A stretch of 64,000 bases of DNA from Epiperipatus broadwayi (taxonomy: Eukaryota > Onychophora > Udeonychophora > Euonychophora > Peripatidae), in NCBI GenBank assembly GCA_028023455.1, contig JAQFVV010012507.1, forward strand, positions 682,001 through 746,000, written 5' to 3'. Below the pieces are notes generated by a model. That model saw only the letters and a program-made list of their open reading frames with translations, was not told the origin of the DNA and made no database searches. Shown here one piece after another: positions 1 through 14,217 of the stretch. The translations under genes and the position numbers were made by a program. How positions within the stretch are numbered: position 1 is the first letter of the stretch; each line of letters starts with the position of its first letter.

Positions 1-899
1 CTCGTAGTGTGTCTGTAATGCGCTTATATGCCGAAAATCTCGCCTAATTTTAAACCAAGAGTAAAACGCTCGTGATATATATATATTTCTAATTCCCAGC
101 AGAAATAACTAAGATATTCGTTTAAAAAGTAGGCTATATAGGTCGTATTTATGCACATACTGCGATATATTCATTTTAAAAACTTAAGTTAAAATAATAT
201 TTTGTTATTTTCTTGAATCTCTTTTTCGATCATCTGCTGGTTTTTCTTTTTCTAAAAACCGCGCGATAATTCATGTCAGCAAACGATTTCCTAAAATCTG
301 ATTGGTTTACCTTCCAAAACAAATTGTACAATTTTTAACTTAAAATTTTTTTTTTGTTTGTTTCTATTTGAAAATGCTTGAAATCAATAAAAAAATTAAA
401 AAAAAGTTTATGAACGAAATTAATTTAAAATATTACTAATGCCATTTTCAGTTCTGATCATATTTTTATAAATGACATTATTACTTGAATTTAATTATAA
501 AATTTAAGATTAAATATCTTTGTTTACAAAATATTATAATTGCAATAATTTCAAACTAAATTCTTATTTCGCAGTAAATAATTGTTCCTTTTTTCATTAA
601 TTACAATTTTAGATTTTTTTAGCTCTTAAAGGAACAATATATTAAAATAAATTAAAGTTAAATCTATCAGTAACGAATGTTTATACATTGACTTCTATTG
701 TATTTTTATATGGTAGATTATAATATTAATAAATGATTATAAATAGCAACAATTATCAAATCTCCACAAATTCTCTTTTTAAACTTTATATATTAAATCA
801 TTTATTACTGTTACACCCAAGTTTAGGGCATTACTATTATCTAAATCATAAATTTAAAATTTAGGAACTATAATTTATATTTTATATGCCACTCTTACA
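1..899. other. A+T-rich non-coding stretch
   Basis: No open frame with recognisable similarity, no repeat structure and no RNA-like fold was seen here. Homopolymer A and T runs are common. Confidence 0.6.
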
Positions 900-968
900 A
901 TATATATATATATATATATATATACTGAAGCAATGGATCTGAAGTCCATATATATATATATATATATA
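900..968. repeat. paired (TA)n tracts around a small hairpin
   Basis: Two short (TA)n tracts flank a 25-base spacer that contains ATGGA...TCCAT, so the whole segment can fold into a hairpin. The small tyrosine/isoleucine-rich open frame across it is only translated microsatellite. Confidence 0.7.
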
Positions 969-2355
969 GTAGCAAAATAAATATGTCATCCATGAAAAAA
1001 TGGTACAGGTTTGACAATACCTGTTAATTGTTGCATCATTTGTAACAGAATAAAAGTGAGGGTATGATTTCATTTTAATGCCTCACAGATTTGAGAACTA
1101 TTTGTAACTGAATAACTATAATGACCATTGGAAATGAAAACATTAATATAATCCGAATGAAAATATAACGCAATTATTGGTCATCATTTGTTTATAATAA
1201 TACAAATGTGTACCAAAAGTCAAACATTATTTCTATTTATATTTCAACAAAATATTTTATGGATGGATAAAATACTAATTTTAATATGTTCTACAATTTA
1301 CAATATTAATATTAATAAAATATGTAACAACTCAAGTCAGTACTTTGATATTAGAACTACAACATGGAGCATGTATTAGACCTACTGCACTTATTTACAT
1401 TCTTATCAATCTTCTGATAACTTTGTAATCTTGGGATGTGACCACAATAATGTTTTGCCAAAAAAAATGTGTACACAGATCTTGTACATGGTATTTTGGC
1501 AAGATTTACAATGTTATCGGGAGGTTGATATAAATGTGAATAGGCACAGTAGGTCTAATACATGTTGTGTTACAGGACTAAAAATAAATAAAAGTAAAAA
1601 CATAATATATTTATCATTTTCGATAACAAATGTATAATTTTAAACAAGATGTTTAAATATGTATGGCTTGGACACTAACAACTTTTAAGAACAATTGAAA
1701 TAAAATAAAAACATGTGATTTGCAATTTTAATGAAGAATGACAGTTGAAAGCAAAAAAAATAACATTTACAGTCTTAATGAACTGATAGCATTACACAAA
1801 AAAATTGTTAGTTTAAATACACACTAAACAAACAGTAAATGATTTTAGTTTTTAAATAATATTTATAAAATGACATTAACTATACATACAACTTTCACAC
1901 TAACAATTTTAAGAATGGCATCCCCAATCAAAAATAAAATATGATTTGTGATTTTTAATGAAATGATGCCATTACCCCAAAAAATTTTTACTAAACAAGC
2001 AGTAAATACCAAAGTACCTTGATTTCTAATTACAACTAAATGAAATAAAAACACTGCTAACTCAGCTATACTGTTTCACTAATATCAATATACTTTTATG
2101 AACTACATCAGTAATAATAAGCTTAAGTACTTAATAAGAAGAAAAATCAACTAACATAATGTATTTTTCTATTTTCACCAACTTAATATATTATAAAATC
2201 AAATCATTTTATTACATAACCTTAAAATTTTCAATGTCCAATAATAAAAATATATAAAATAAATGATAGATAACTATTTGATACTTTTTTAAATGCTATG
2301 TACAAATTATATCCAATTACTTTTCAGTTAATTGAATATTTTTGTATTTTCCTAA
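969..2355. other. A+T-rich non-coding stretch
   Basis: No recognisable gene or repeat. Short open frames here have no family features. Confidence 0.55.
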
Positions 2356-2359
2356 TTTA

Positions 2360-3249
2360 ACATATGTTCCTTGATACATATATGACCTGCTACATTAGTC
2401 ATGTTTTTCCTCTTCTAATCATTAGCTTGTGCTCTTGTAATCACTTTTCAATGGAGTAACTGGTCTCACCAATACATTTTTCCACATTCACATGGTATTC
2501 CATAGATGCACTTTTCGCTATTCAGCATTTCAAGTTTAGGCCTTGTAGAAAGAATTCCTCATAGTCTGGTATGGCTATGGAAATCTGGTCTGATATTATA
2601 CTCATTGCAAATTGTTCTTAATTAGTCCACTATTTTTGGTCTTTATGGATACACAACAGTATCAAAATTATTGTTTATGTTTTTTTTTTCTTTGTCTACT
2701 TAAGGTTTTCTTAATTTAGCTGATGGATGACCATTTTTATAAGAGTTTGTTCTATATAGTTCTTTTTTTTTCAAATCACTGGTTTCTGAATAAACTTCTT
2801 TTGCTCTATTCTATACTGGTAGTATAACTCCAAAGTTTTGGGTTTCTGGTATGATTGGATATATATGCTACATATCTTACTGTATGGTTGGGTTTTCAGT
2901 AAAATGTTGTTTTGAGTTTGCTGGGAGAGAGTCTTATCACAAGAATGTATTGAAATGCCATATTTTGTTCTTGTTCTGATTCTATCATGAATTTGATTAA
3001 AGGGGATATATTGTCGATGTGCTACCAGAAAGTTTGTAGTAATTTTCCATCATGTGATCATACAACAAATGTATCATCAACATAGTGAAGCCAAACTTTA
3101 ATTGGATATGGAGTAGTCTTTATGGCTGTGATTTCATGTTCTTTCATGTAAATATTGCTAATTAGAGATGACAATGGTGAGCTCATAGTGATTCTTTGAT
3201 TTTTCTTATGACATTCAATACTGAATATTAGGTAATAAAAATAATCCAA
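2360..3249 (-). pseudogene. Penelope-like retroelement relic: reverse transcriptase core and GIY-YIG endonuclease
   Basis: On the minus strand the 63-residue open frame at 3249-3058 reads through reverse transcriptase motifs typical of Penelope-like elements: a SSPLSSLISNIYM block (family form GSPLSPLIANIYM) followed by WLHYVDDTFVV, with the catalytic YVDD. Further along the same strand, in shifted frames, are a segment like the PLE ISPLIKFMIE...MAF region and then a GIY-YIG start: the peptide IYGIPCECGKMY near 2520-2480, with YIGET recoverable only by a frame change, and a KEH-type block after it. Family knowledge: PLEs pair this RT with a C-terminal GIY-YIG nuclease that nicks the target. 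Many stops and frame changes make this a dead copy. RT motifs upstream of 3250 were not identified, so the 5' part is lost or too decayed. The order RT then GIY-YIG on one strand makes the assignment firm; the exact ends are not. Confidence 0.85.
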
Positions 3250-3250
3250 T

Positions 3251-3810
3251 TTATAAGTACAACAGATATATGTTTTTTTTTACTAAAACAGTGTACACTA
3301 TTATTACAAGAAATTATACATGAATGTTACTCAGATAAGATTTCATTTATATACACTAATTTTAAGATTTTTGTGGACATATAGATGTAAACATCAAATT
3401 GTAATGATCTTTTTTTTTCATCTAATAATCTAGATAAAATTTTATTTTATGATGGAATTAAACAACGACAAAGTAATATTAATAAGTCAATCTAAAATTA
3501 TATGATATAGTATAACAATCATATCTCACTGAGACAATTTAAGCTAAAAACAGAAATCACTTTTTATCTTAATAATCTAATTGACACACGCATAGTGAAT
3601 CAGACACGGATACTTTATATGGGTGAAAATTTAAAATACACAATTTTTTTAATATTTACAAGCAAGCAATCATCTTCTGAAGTCAGTTTTCAATATTAAT
3701 TTTAAATTTTTTGTGGTCTTACACATATGAATATTGAAATACAATGAGAATTATTAGATGTAATAATTTAGAAAAAATTCATTGTGAATTCCCTAAATCT
3801 TATTTTTATG

Positions 3811-3811
<1 letters not shown>
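3251..3811. other. A+T-rich non-coding stretch
   Basis: This lies upstream of the PLE relic on the minus strand. It may hold very decayed PLE sequence but I could not recognise any. Confidence 0.45.

Positions 3812-3890
<79 letters not shown>
3812..3890. repeat. (TA)n microsatellite, 79 bp
   Basis: Uninterrupted TA dinucleotides, followed directly by TGTAGCCC. Two overlapping open frames across it are translated microsatellite. Confidence 0.97.
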
Positions 3891-3893
<3 letters not shown>

Positions 3894-3999
3894 AGCCCTT
3901 GGATTTGTCCAAGGCTCCAGTTTTTTAAGTTAGCTATGAAAGAGAAGGTTCCATCCAAATTTTCCTCATAATATATGTATTTTTTTCTCTGTAATAGGA

Positions 4000-4075
4000 A
4001 AATTTTAGCCAAGACCGAGTTTGAACCCATATTTATAAGGGATTGCATATGTTTGACTAATAAGCAATCTAAAAA
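4000..4075 (-). repeat. possible tRNA-derived SINE fragment
   Basis: Read on the minus strand there is a GGGTTCAAACTC segment that resembles the RNA polymerase III B box (GGTTCRANNCC), preceded by an A-box-like stretch at roughly tRNA spacing. No acceptor stem or tail could be defined. Confidence 0.25.
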
Positions 4076-4080
4076 TTTAT

Positions 4081-5565
4081 TGTTAATGTGTTTATAACCA
4101 GAGGATTATTTTATTTTAATTTATGGGTTAAATTGATGTTAAGAAAATATTAGAAAAAGCAAGATTTACACATTTGTTAATAGGGAGATGTGTGACTATT
4201 AAAAACTACATTAGGATAGTGATGATGAATAGTCATTATTTTATGCTAGGTTGGAAATAAATAATTCATGAAAGTAAAATAATAATAATAATAATAATAT
4301 AGGTAGAATAATTGTAATAAATAAAGATTAAGGCATTAAAAATCTAAATTTAAAAAAAGTATATGCCTGCAATGTGTGTGTGTGGATATAATTCAATTGT
4401 AGATCTTGATGGTACAATTTACAATTAATAATCATTTCTTACATGTTGTAAAGCAATTTTAAATAAAAACTTAAAATCATTTTAATAAGTTAATAGTAGC
4501 AGCCAAATTTAATGAAAATTCTGAGTTTGAAACAGCTGTAATATATTTTGTTTCACTATTAAAGGAAAAGAGTAAGATTACTTCTAGTATTGGTTCAAGT
4601 GTTATATTACTCAGTTAATTATCATTCCTTAAAAAACACAGATCTCACTAAGGAATTTAAGTGGACCATTAATTTAGACCAGATGATGGTCAGTCTGGTC
4701 TGTCAAATAACCAAAATTAATTGGCAATTATAACTGTTAACTATAAAATTAATTGTCTGTTTAGAATGGAATTTGTGCCTGATTTTTCTGAAAGAGCAAA
4801 AGGTTAAATTTAATTGAGAAGGGGAAACATGTCAATTAATTATAAAGATAATAAACACAGGTGGATGTCTCTATAAAATCTGTGTTAAAGGAGAAAAAAA
4901 AGGCTTTTTATTTTAAACTGGCTTGTATTTTGAAAAACTTATCTGTAGCAGTTTTCCTTCATTGACTTAAAGAAAACTGTCTTATAAAATTTAAAATCAT
5001 TTTTATTGTATTTTTTTTTGTCTCTTCAGAATAATTTGGCTAAATATAACAATGTATAGTGAGTAAATTTAAGTGGGCACACACACTTGGAACCTCTAAA
5101 AGTCAGCTATTCAACATATTTAAACCACAGAAGTTAAAATTTGAGTTTAATATCGTTTATATATATATATGCAAATAGTAAAATTTGAAACTTAAAAGTT
5201 TTAATGTATATGTAAGTCAATTTAAATCTACAAAATGAAATTAAAATTGAAAAAGGACAATCAAAAACAGACTGATATTCTGAAAAAGTTAAATGAAGGC
5301 TGTTTAACGGAAACTTGCAGAAAATTACAAAGTTTAAAGGTAATCTACCTAGAGATGGAAATGAGGAATGCATTCAGCAATATAAAAACTGTATATATGA
5401 TAGCAAAGGAAAAGAACTCTATTAAAAGAACTTTTTACTACAATGACTTATATGCTATTATAAACCAGTCAAGGAGAAAAAAAAGGAGAAATCAGGAACC
5501 TGGAAGAACACCTGCTAAAAGACTTATATAAGTATTTTTTTTATTATTATTATTTGCTTTTTATG
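4081..5565. other. A+T-rich stretch without a supported gene
   Basis: It contains a lysine-rich 98-residue open frame (5235-5531, plus strand) with no family features, and a short (AAT)n run near 4276-4301. I do not call a gene. Confidence 0.45.
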
Positions 5566-5569
5566 TGTG

Positions 5570-5690
5570 TAGGACATTTCATATATATATATATATATAA
5601 CAAATTTCTTTCTTTGTAGTGTATTTTATCCTATGTAGGACATTTCATATATATATATATATATAACAAATTTCTTTCTTTGTAGTGTAT
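5570..5690. repeat. tandem duplication, 66-bp period, two copies
   Basis: The 55-base block from TAGGACATTTC to GTAGTGTAT, with a (TA)n core, occurs at 5570-5624 and again at 5636-5690 with no difference I can see, separated by an 11-base spacer. The identity suggests a recent duplication. Confidence 0.9.
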
Positions 5691-8600
5691 CACATATATC
5701 ATCTATTTTAAAATTAATTCATGTAATAATTGCTATTATGATTATTTTGGGGGTAGAAATTTATATGCCTTATTTAAAATGCTTTACAAACATTTTTTTT
5801 CTTTTCTCAATAAAAAAAAACAATTAAGAGATATTATTATTAGCATCAGAAGTTATTATCAAATGTTTAGACTTATAAATGAATTGCTTGTCTATTGAGT
5901 ATCATCATCATTTTTATTTTTATTGTTTTATAAAAGTGCATGGAAATAGTTTTGAGAATTTTGTGTGCATTTCTTATTGCTTATTATTATTGTTATCATA
6001 AATTTAAGGCCAGAAACAAGCTGATTTATGCTTGGAAAATTTATGGGCTTATATTCCAGTACACTAATTTGCAAGAATATTAAAGTTGTGAACGTTTTAC
6101 TTGTATAATTTGATGTTTCGACCTGTATGTGTGTGGATAGACAAATATCTTCACAAACTCAGTGAAGTTTAACTCACTAAGATTTATGCCATATTCATAA
6201 AGTATTTGAACCCAGTGGAATAGTTTTCCCACTTGAGTATTCTCTACACGGTAAGAAGGTTTCTTATTTTGATGGCCAGAGGTATTTGGTATACTTATCT
6301 TCTTATATGACTAGTGATAAAAATCCTAGCATATCTCAACCTTAGTGAAAAGGTTCTCTCTTATTCGGGTCACTGCCTGCCTCATATTAATATTTGATAT
6401 TCCTTATGTGTGTATGAGAGGATAGCCATGATGAGCCTTATTATAAGTATTGGATACCAGGTCGCAAACTCAATTTAATGTCTGAATGAATGCAGATAAT
6501 GTATGTGCGATTGTTGTATTTGAATATCGTTTTTGTAGATTTGATTTAGCATACAAGCCAAAAATAATTAAGTTAATAACTGTTAATAGTTAAATAAAAC
6601 TTAGGAATGATTGGGCATAAGCAATGCGTATATAAATGTATTTAATAAATATTTACATGGCCAGCTGAGAACTTCACTGGAAAGGTAGTATTGTTAAAAT
6701 ATTATTATGTTATAAGAACATGAACACAGAGAGTGCACTATGATAATGTTTGATCTTAATGCCAATTTATTTGCAATAACTTAGTCTCACTATTATTAAG
6801 ATATCTCTGTTGTAAAGATTAGGGCCAAAGAATATTTAATCAGGATGATCGGATAAGATCAAGAAATTTGCAAGGGAATATCAACTTTATATGTATTAAA
6901 TAAAATTATTAGATTTAATTAGGGGAAAAGTCGATTATATATTTTCTACAATATATCTGTAATAAAAAGAGAAAGCATTGAAAACGGGAAGAAATTGTTG
7001 TTTACCATATTTAAGGTAAAAAGAAAGTGTAGATATAATGTAATGTATATGTTTTGTATTGATTGAATTATAGTTTGTCAAATAAAATTTGTTATTTGTT
7101 TTAAATAAAATTTGTGTATGTCTCCATGTTTTTGTGGGTTATTATTATCTAGATGTTTTTAATCCAATCATACATCAATATAATATTATTATGAATATTT
7201 GAATTATCATGTACGTAATTAATATTTAGTAAAACTATTTAAAACGTTAATTTTAAATGCCAAATAATTTAATATTGTTTAAATATAAATCGAGAATAGA
7301 GATAGTATTGAGTGATAGCGAGTGCAGAGGGTGGGCATAAAATCTTTTCCCCATCCGTTGTATTCAAACTCCTCTAGACGCATTTTATTTTTATATGGTT
7401 TTGTTATAATTGCGACTATGTTTTATGATGTGTTTATAAAGATTTAATAAGCTTAAAATATTCCAGCTTTAATGTAAATTAATATTGAACTGCATTAAAG
7501 ACAACCGAGATCACCTTGGAGGCGATCAAGAGAGGAATGTTTATCACCAATAACCTATGGCAGCTTATTCGATTTCTACACCTAATTATTCGAAAAACCC
7601 TGAGAAGAGATTGTAATGAGAAGAAATGAGCTAGTAAGAGAAAATAAAAATGTAAATTTTATTGGTTAAATAAATAATAGTGTAATAGACATATAGATGT
7701 GAAATTGATGGAGGAGTGGATCAGGAAGCTGGAGATGAATATAGAACTTATAATTAGAATAAAATTTAATTGTAGCTTTAATCATAGTGAATGGGGAGTG
7801 TGCTGAGAATATCCTGGAATTCTTAAAGATATTAATATTGTCAATTTTAATGCGTTCTCAGTGATCTCTAAATCGATTGTGTATTAACCCATTCATGAAA
7901 TATTATTACTAAGAGTATTGAATTGAGATTTAACCTTTATATTGTATTAGAGTTGCAATTTGGCGCCCTGGCAATTAAGCTTATAGATGTTCTGTATCAT
8001 CATCATCATCTCAGTAGGCCTCAGAAATAGTGTCAGCTGGGAGTGATGAAATATCCATCGATCCATTCTTAAAATGTTGTAATTGGCATGCAATTTATCT
8101 GCAAATGTGTAAATGCCATATAGTTTGAATATAGTATAATTAATCCATAACGTGGATGTGCGATCATTTGAATAAAATTTTCATTGGTTATAATAAAATT
8201 ATAATTGGCTTAAACTATCCAATAATATATATGATATTTGTAAGCTCTCCCAATCGTTTTAATGCTATTTAAAATCCAATGAGGATGACCAATCGAGAGA
8301 TTGCAAAATGCATTTTATGTTAATTTGATAAGTTTTATCAAGTTGACAAAATAAAGAATAACTTTTCATTTGTTTAAATTGATTTTATTTAGTTACAATT
8401 GGCTTGTAACGCGGTCGCACGAAGGAGATTCTGTTTAATTTATACGTATGAAATATATAAGTCTATACATTGTACCTGAGAAATTATTGTATTAAATCTC
8501 TACTTAGAAATTGTTTAATCTATATTTATTATACTAGAATATATATAATTGATGCATGGAATATTTAATTGATTAATTGATACTTAAGAAATGCATCTGT

Positions 8601-11600
8601 CATTAATTTATATTTAAGAGAATGTTCATCATCTTTCAAAAACCAATAATACAACTGAATCTTCATTTAGTTAGAAAAATCAGCATCTTCTTTCTTTCTC
8701 TTAAATTTTGTTAGTTAGAATATATATATATATTTCTGAAAACGTGGCGTTTGAATGTTCAATTGGCGGAGCTTATTCAAATTAAACTATGATTTCTTTA
8801 TATTGTTGATGTAATATGTTATTTACAAACTTGATTTGATCTTAGTTATATTTATTCAAGATTGAAACTAAGGATAAATGTTGTATAAATTATTTTTAAG
8901 TATTTAGGCGTTTGATTAACAAATAATGCTTAAATAATTTTCTATGATAGACAATAACAATACTAGGATTATCATTTCTCAAAACTAATTAAACCTTTTA
9001 GCTAAAGTATTAATTAATGACTAAAGGCAGGAACTAATATAAAATAACCTATATTTTGCTTTTTATTAGCCAAACAGTGAAGGTTTTATATTTATACTTT
9101 ACAATTGCGTATCCCTTTGAAAAAAAAAAGATTGCATCAGTGCAAAAACAAGGATTTCATCAAATAGAACATTGTTGTACTTAGTAAATTTTTGATAAAA
9201 AAATTATCGAATTATTGATTTTAAAAATAGTATGTGCTTTACTATAGAAATAAAAACATTGAAAATAGAGCGTGTGATTCATTCCAAATAAAAATTGGAA
9301 AAATGAGATTGCAATTCGATAATAGCATGATTATACACTGCACTGATTGAAAAATTGGTATATAATTCAAGATAATATTTCATCATATTTTTATTCTTAT
9401 AAAAAGTAAAAGTTTTATAAAGTTGTACAAAATGTTGTTTGTTTGTTTTGTTTTTTTGTTTTTTTTTTTTTAAAAATCAAACATTATTTGTAAATGATCA
9501 TTATTTTTAAAAATGAAAGTATCTGAAAATAAATTTAGATTGGAGAGATGAACTTGTGTTATTTGTTAAAAAGAACCTCTTAAGAATATTTTTAGGTAAA
9601 AAAATTCAATGAGAAAATTGATAGAAAACTTCCAAATATTAATATTATAGAATTAAATTATATTTTGTCCAACAGAAAATAATATTTTAGATTGCGATGA
9701 GTCTTAATAGATTTAACCTAGAAAAGCATCACTGATGTGTGAGATATCTAATACGGCAAAACGAAGCAGAAAGTGATATCTTTAATTTTTGAAGTATTCA
9801 AATAAATTTAAATTAAAATTTACAAATACATTTGAAAATGACAATAAAGATAACTCGGAATGAGATTTTCAAAAATAAATACGTTATTTCAATGGTTATA
9901 CAAATCACAGGATTTTTTTGCTAAAAAAAAAAGTTATAAATGTAAAGCAAACAAAATAAATTTATAAAATTAATTAAAAGTTACCTATTTTTAAAAAATG
10001 GTACTGCAAATTACTGTAAAAAACAGAAAAGGAAAATTTAATAAGAACTTAATAAAATATAAGAAACAGGTTTTTTTAAAAAGCTGTGCAACTGTGTCAC
10101 GTATATAAAACATTATTGTGAGATTGCGATAAAGTTATTTCAACATAAAAAAGAAATATGATACTAATTCTAAAAACGAAGATCATACTAGAAAGTACTG
10201 CAAATACTTCAGAAAACATTTTCTGGAAAAAAAGAAAAACCAATAATGTAATAATAACAATATAAATTACAAATGAGATATAAAATTAAATCTAAATGTA
10301 AAAATAAATGAAAATCCAAAATCTCATCAAATTTTAAAAAGTATGAAAACTCTCATGCAGTAATTATTAATCTATAACCAATTAACATTGATAAAGAAAA
10401 TATAGCAGGATAATTTTATATTTCCAAACCTTTTCAGAAGTTGAAAATTCTGGTATACAATATTTTGAAGAAATGTAATATGGAAAATAACTATAAGCAA
10501 AAACGTATACAAGATATGCTTAAAATCGGAATAAAGTTTGCAATTTTTGCTCAGTGCACTTTTGACTAAGTTATTCAATTATGCTAATTACCCATTTATG
10601 TTTCCCTAATAAAGCTGACAATCTTCTCCTCTCTGTCAGATGCCATAACTGTGATTAATATGATTTAGTTAAAAGTACACTGGGCAAAACTTGCAAACTT
10701 TATTCAAATTTAAGTATATTTTATATACATTTTTGCTTACAGGCATTTTTCTATTTTTCAGAGATTTTAAAGGAAGTATTTTATAAGTTAAAATGATAAG
10801 CAAAAAAAATTAAAACACTGGAAATTACTTAAATTATTACAATATTTCAGTTGATATGGCTATTTTAAATAATGCTTTAAAGATACAAGTGGAATAAATT
10901 TGCATGATAGATATCAAATGAAAATGCTGCACTAACAAATTTGTGAGATTTGATAATAACTAAAAAAATTCCTTACATCAAAAAGTTAACCATTCATATT
11001 TTTTTCTGATCTCTATAAATTTATTTTTGAAATGGAAGAATGAATTGTTACCTGTAATTTTTAAAAATACAAAGTAAAGAACATGAGTACAAAAATATGT
11101 TTAGCTAAAATATTGCAACTTTTATGCTTCTAAATAAAAAGTACAGCATTTGAATTCTGTTAAATTTAAAACTCACATCTATTATTATAAATATACAATT
11201 ATTACATTTTTTTCTTAGGATTTTTCAGTCTAAATTCACCCTCCATCTCAAACAAATGATACATATGATCACATATGTACAAAAAAAGATAGATGATATC
11301 TAATATATCTGTTTCATGCAGAACTATCACTCACCAGTTGTTCTAGATCATAATCACCCACAAATATATACAATCAATGCCTGGCTGTTTAAGATAGCAA
11401 TTCCTTAAAACTTTAGTGGACAGGTTTCAATCTTCTCATCCTTACAACTATTCAACTATTCATTTTATAGAAAAATCAACAATGGAACATTCAAAAGCAT
11501 TATAGGATCTGATATTGTAGTCATACCTATTAAGACATCACTTAAATCTAATCCCTCATATTACAGACCATTATGTATTCTTTATATATTAATAGGAGAG

Positions 11601-11803
11601 AGATGAGCTGAACTTATACTGTGATGTAATATATTTTTAAGGCAATATACAATATGATTATACTCGATGTTTAAAATATGTGTATGTAGAAGAGATTTGT
11701 GAATATATATGTAATGTTTGAAATTACTGTTTAATAGTAATTGTTGTTATAGTAATTGATATACCCAAAAACTTTGCTTAAACAATATGTAATATGTTTA
11801 GGT
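5691..11803. other. long stretch without recognisable genes
   Basis: Only scattered short repeats were seen: poly(T/G) near 9430-9470 and short ATC and AT runs near 7998 and 8725. The 6.1-8.5 kb part looks slightly less A+T-rich than its surroundings and may be an old, unrecognised repeat. No open frame shows a domain. Confidence 0.5.

Positions 11804-11855
<52 letters not shown>
11804..11855. repeat. (AC)n(AT)n compound microsatellite
   Basis: A run of AC dinucleotides passes straight into AT dinucleotides and ends at TGTGTC. Confidence 0.97.
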
Positions 11856-11858
<3 letters not shown>

Positions 11859-12084
11859 GTCTTTAAAAAAATTAAATTAGAAAGGTTTAATAAATTAGTA
11901 ATTAAAAGGAGTAAACCACTTTTCTTTAATTATGAATAAATAATACTCGGTATATTAACAAAAGATCAAGAAAATAATTAGTTCACCTAATAAATGTAAA
12001 TATTATAGTTTTATGTATATTTCATTAAAAAAAGCAAAGGACACTCTTTATGTTAATAAATGGTCAAAAAATAACATGAATTTG

Positions 12085-12172
12085 TTAGGCATTGGTTGTC
12101 AAGAGGCCAGCAACAGCTGCTTTACAAGCAGTTGCCCAGGGTTAGTGGGTTCGCTTCCCTGCTGATGCTAAG
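12085..12172 (+). repeat. tRNA-like sequence, probably a tRNA(Val)-derived SINE head
   Basis: A 5-bp anticodon-type stem (GCTGC/GCAGT) encloses the seven-base loop TTTACAA, which gives the anticodon TAC (valine). A B box, GGTTCGCTTCC, lies at 12148-12158. Acceptor-like halves (TTAGGCAT and ATGCTAAG) lie at the ends but pair only with a bulge, and the T-arm spacing is too long for a working tRNA. An A-rich tail follows the head. The best reading is a degenerate SINE. An aberrant tRNA pseudogene is possible. Confidence 0.45.
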
Positions 12173-12180
12173 ACACATGA

Positions 12181-14117
12181 GGAAAAAAAAGAATCTACAT
12201 ATCCTTTAAGCTTTAGAAATTTATAAGCTTATTCCTACCAATAATAGTGAAAAGTAAGGCTAAACTTAATATTCCAGTCAGATATAAATATGCCATTCAT
12301 AAGTATTAAATTAATAAACAATTAACCAAACATGAAAACAAAATCTCAACTTTTAATAACCTTATTCTAATAATCAAATCAAAGTTATTGAAAGTAAACA
12401 TAAAATAAGCATAGTTTAAGGATATAAAGTGTTATTTATTCATAATCTGAGAGTCTGGCTTATTCCTCTAAATTACATATACGTTAATCAATACTAATTT
12501 CATGCTTTTATTTATTATCTTCTAATTTATTATTAAAACATAGTTGTTAAAACTGAGATTCTATTCTTGGATAATTGATTATTAGTTTAATAATTATTAA
12601 TGTCATGTTTTCATTTAGCTGGTATATTACGTTTACTTTGATCCGCCACTAATGTTTGCCAATGTAAACTTATAAGAATAAAAAGCTTAAAGAATAGGTG
12701 AATACCTTCTATTTTTGATCTTATAATAATAATAATATACAGAGTATAATTTATTCATATTCTGAGAGAGTGAGTAATTTAACCTGTTTAATATATATAT
12801 ATATATGTACGTACGTATGTATATATATATGGCATTTAATTGCTTCAACGAATTCATAAATCATAAATTATTCTCATGTTACTACCTTCATAAATAATTT
12901 TCATTATATTTGTTTGATTTAATATGTGTGCATATTTTTTGCCTTAAGTATGGAATTAAATTTAACAAAACCAAAGATATCCATCAAATAAAGTCTTTTG
13001 ACGTTTAATTGCCTTCAACAAATATATGAGTGATTATTTTCTTCAATTGGCTTCAATAAATATATAAATATTTTTCATTATTTTATTAAACATTATTTTT
13101 TTTTAGATTTAGATACGAACGGTAAGTTTTAAAAAATTTGAAAATATACACTCTTTATATATGTATATGAGAGTCAGCATATATTATATCTGTGTGTATG
13201 TAAACATTGAAATATAGAGGTATTTTGGCCATGTAAAAATCTAGATAAAATTCCTTCTATGATGTAATCAAGAAACAATTAATTAAAACTACCCCAGCTG
13301 GATCCACACTATTTATTATAGGAGTAGTAATAGTCTGATCCATCTGAATTGAAAAATGCAACTCCTTTTAGTTTAATACACTATCTGATATAAGAAATGT
13401 ACCAAAATATTTTGTATATATGAAAATTTAAAGTATAACAATTTTTGAGTCTTTTAGAAAGATTTATATATTTTTTAATTTATAGATATTTACGGATTTA
13501 TTCACAAAAAACATTGAAACGTAAAATGATTTTTTTTCATAGAATAATCTAGATAAATTTTCACTCAAAATATAATCACACAAAAGCTAATCAAAGCAAA
13601 AATTGCAGACTGGAAACAGACAATATAGTATAATAATAACATTGATCTAATTACATTATTCCAAAAGTGATACTGCTCTTAACTTAATTAATAATCTAAC
13701 TGATATAAAAGTTGCTAAGCCAGACACAAATATTTTATTCAAGTGAAAATTTGATGTACAATTTTAAAAATTTTAGAAACAGATAACCTTAATTTTAATC
13801 TACAAAGAGTTATGTGTACATTTTCAATAATTTGTATGGCTGAAGAGTAGGAAGGTGGAGAAGATTGATGCCTGTCAATTAATGTTTGAAGATTTGCTAT
13901 CTTAATATAAACTGAGCACTGATTATATATGTAAGGGAGATGATCTGAACCCATCTGATAAGTGCTGTTTCTGCATGAAATAAATATGTTGGAGATCTTT
14001 TTTCACATATATGTATGAGTTGTAGAAGATGGAGTAGATAGCTGTAGAAAACTTGAAAGTCTGAGTTCAAATCTCTTCTAATTATATTAACTTCAGTATA
14101 GGCAATATACTTACTTG

Positions 14118-14118
<1 letters not shown>
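12181..14118. other. A+T-rich non-coding stretch
   Basis: Short AT and GTAC runs occur near 12793-12830. A possible B-box-like block (GAGTTCAAATCTC) lies near 14068. No gene was recognised. Confidence 0.5.
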
Positions 14119-14195
<77 letters not shown>

Positions 14196-14217
14196 CAATA
14201 TATATATATATCAAAAT
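14119..14217. repeat. (TA)n cluster ending in an inverted TTTTGATATAT / ATATATCAAAA pair
   Basis: Three TA tracts are separated by TTTTGA and AAATCAA and together form a near-palindrome at the outer edge of the PLE left arm. The same TATTTTGATATAT terminus ends the right arm at about 16646-16660, so part of this cluster is PLE 3' terminal sequence. Confidence 0.8.

Noticed and set aside
3744-4048. Open frames rich in alternating tyrosine and isoleucine
   Set aside because: They are translations of the (TA)n tract. The same applies to frames at 13897-14405, 42900-43103, 52674-52926 and 59406-59669.
5235-5531. 98-codon lysine-rich open frame
   Set aside because: No domain, no clear start context, no neighbour or repeat support. 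It may be chance in A-rich sequence.
7958-7976. TGGCGCCC resembling a tRNA(Lys) primer-binding site
   Set aside because: Only the first eight bases match, and I could not find an LTR ending at it.
8410-8430. TGTAACGCGGTCGCAC as a possible LTR start
   Set aside because: No matching second copy or CA end with a duplicated flank was found.
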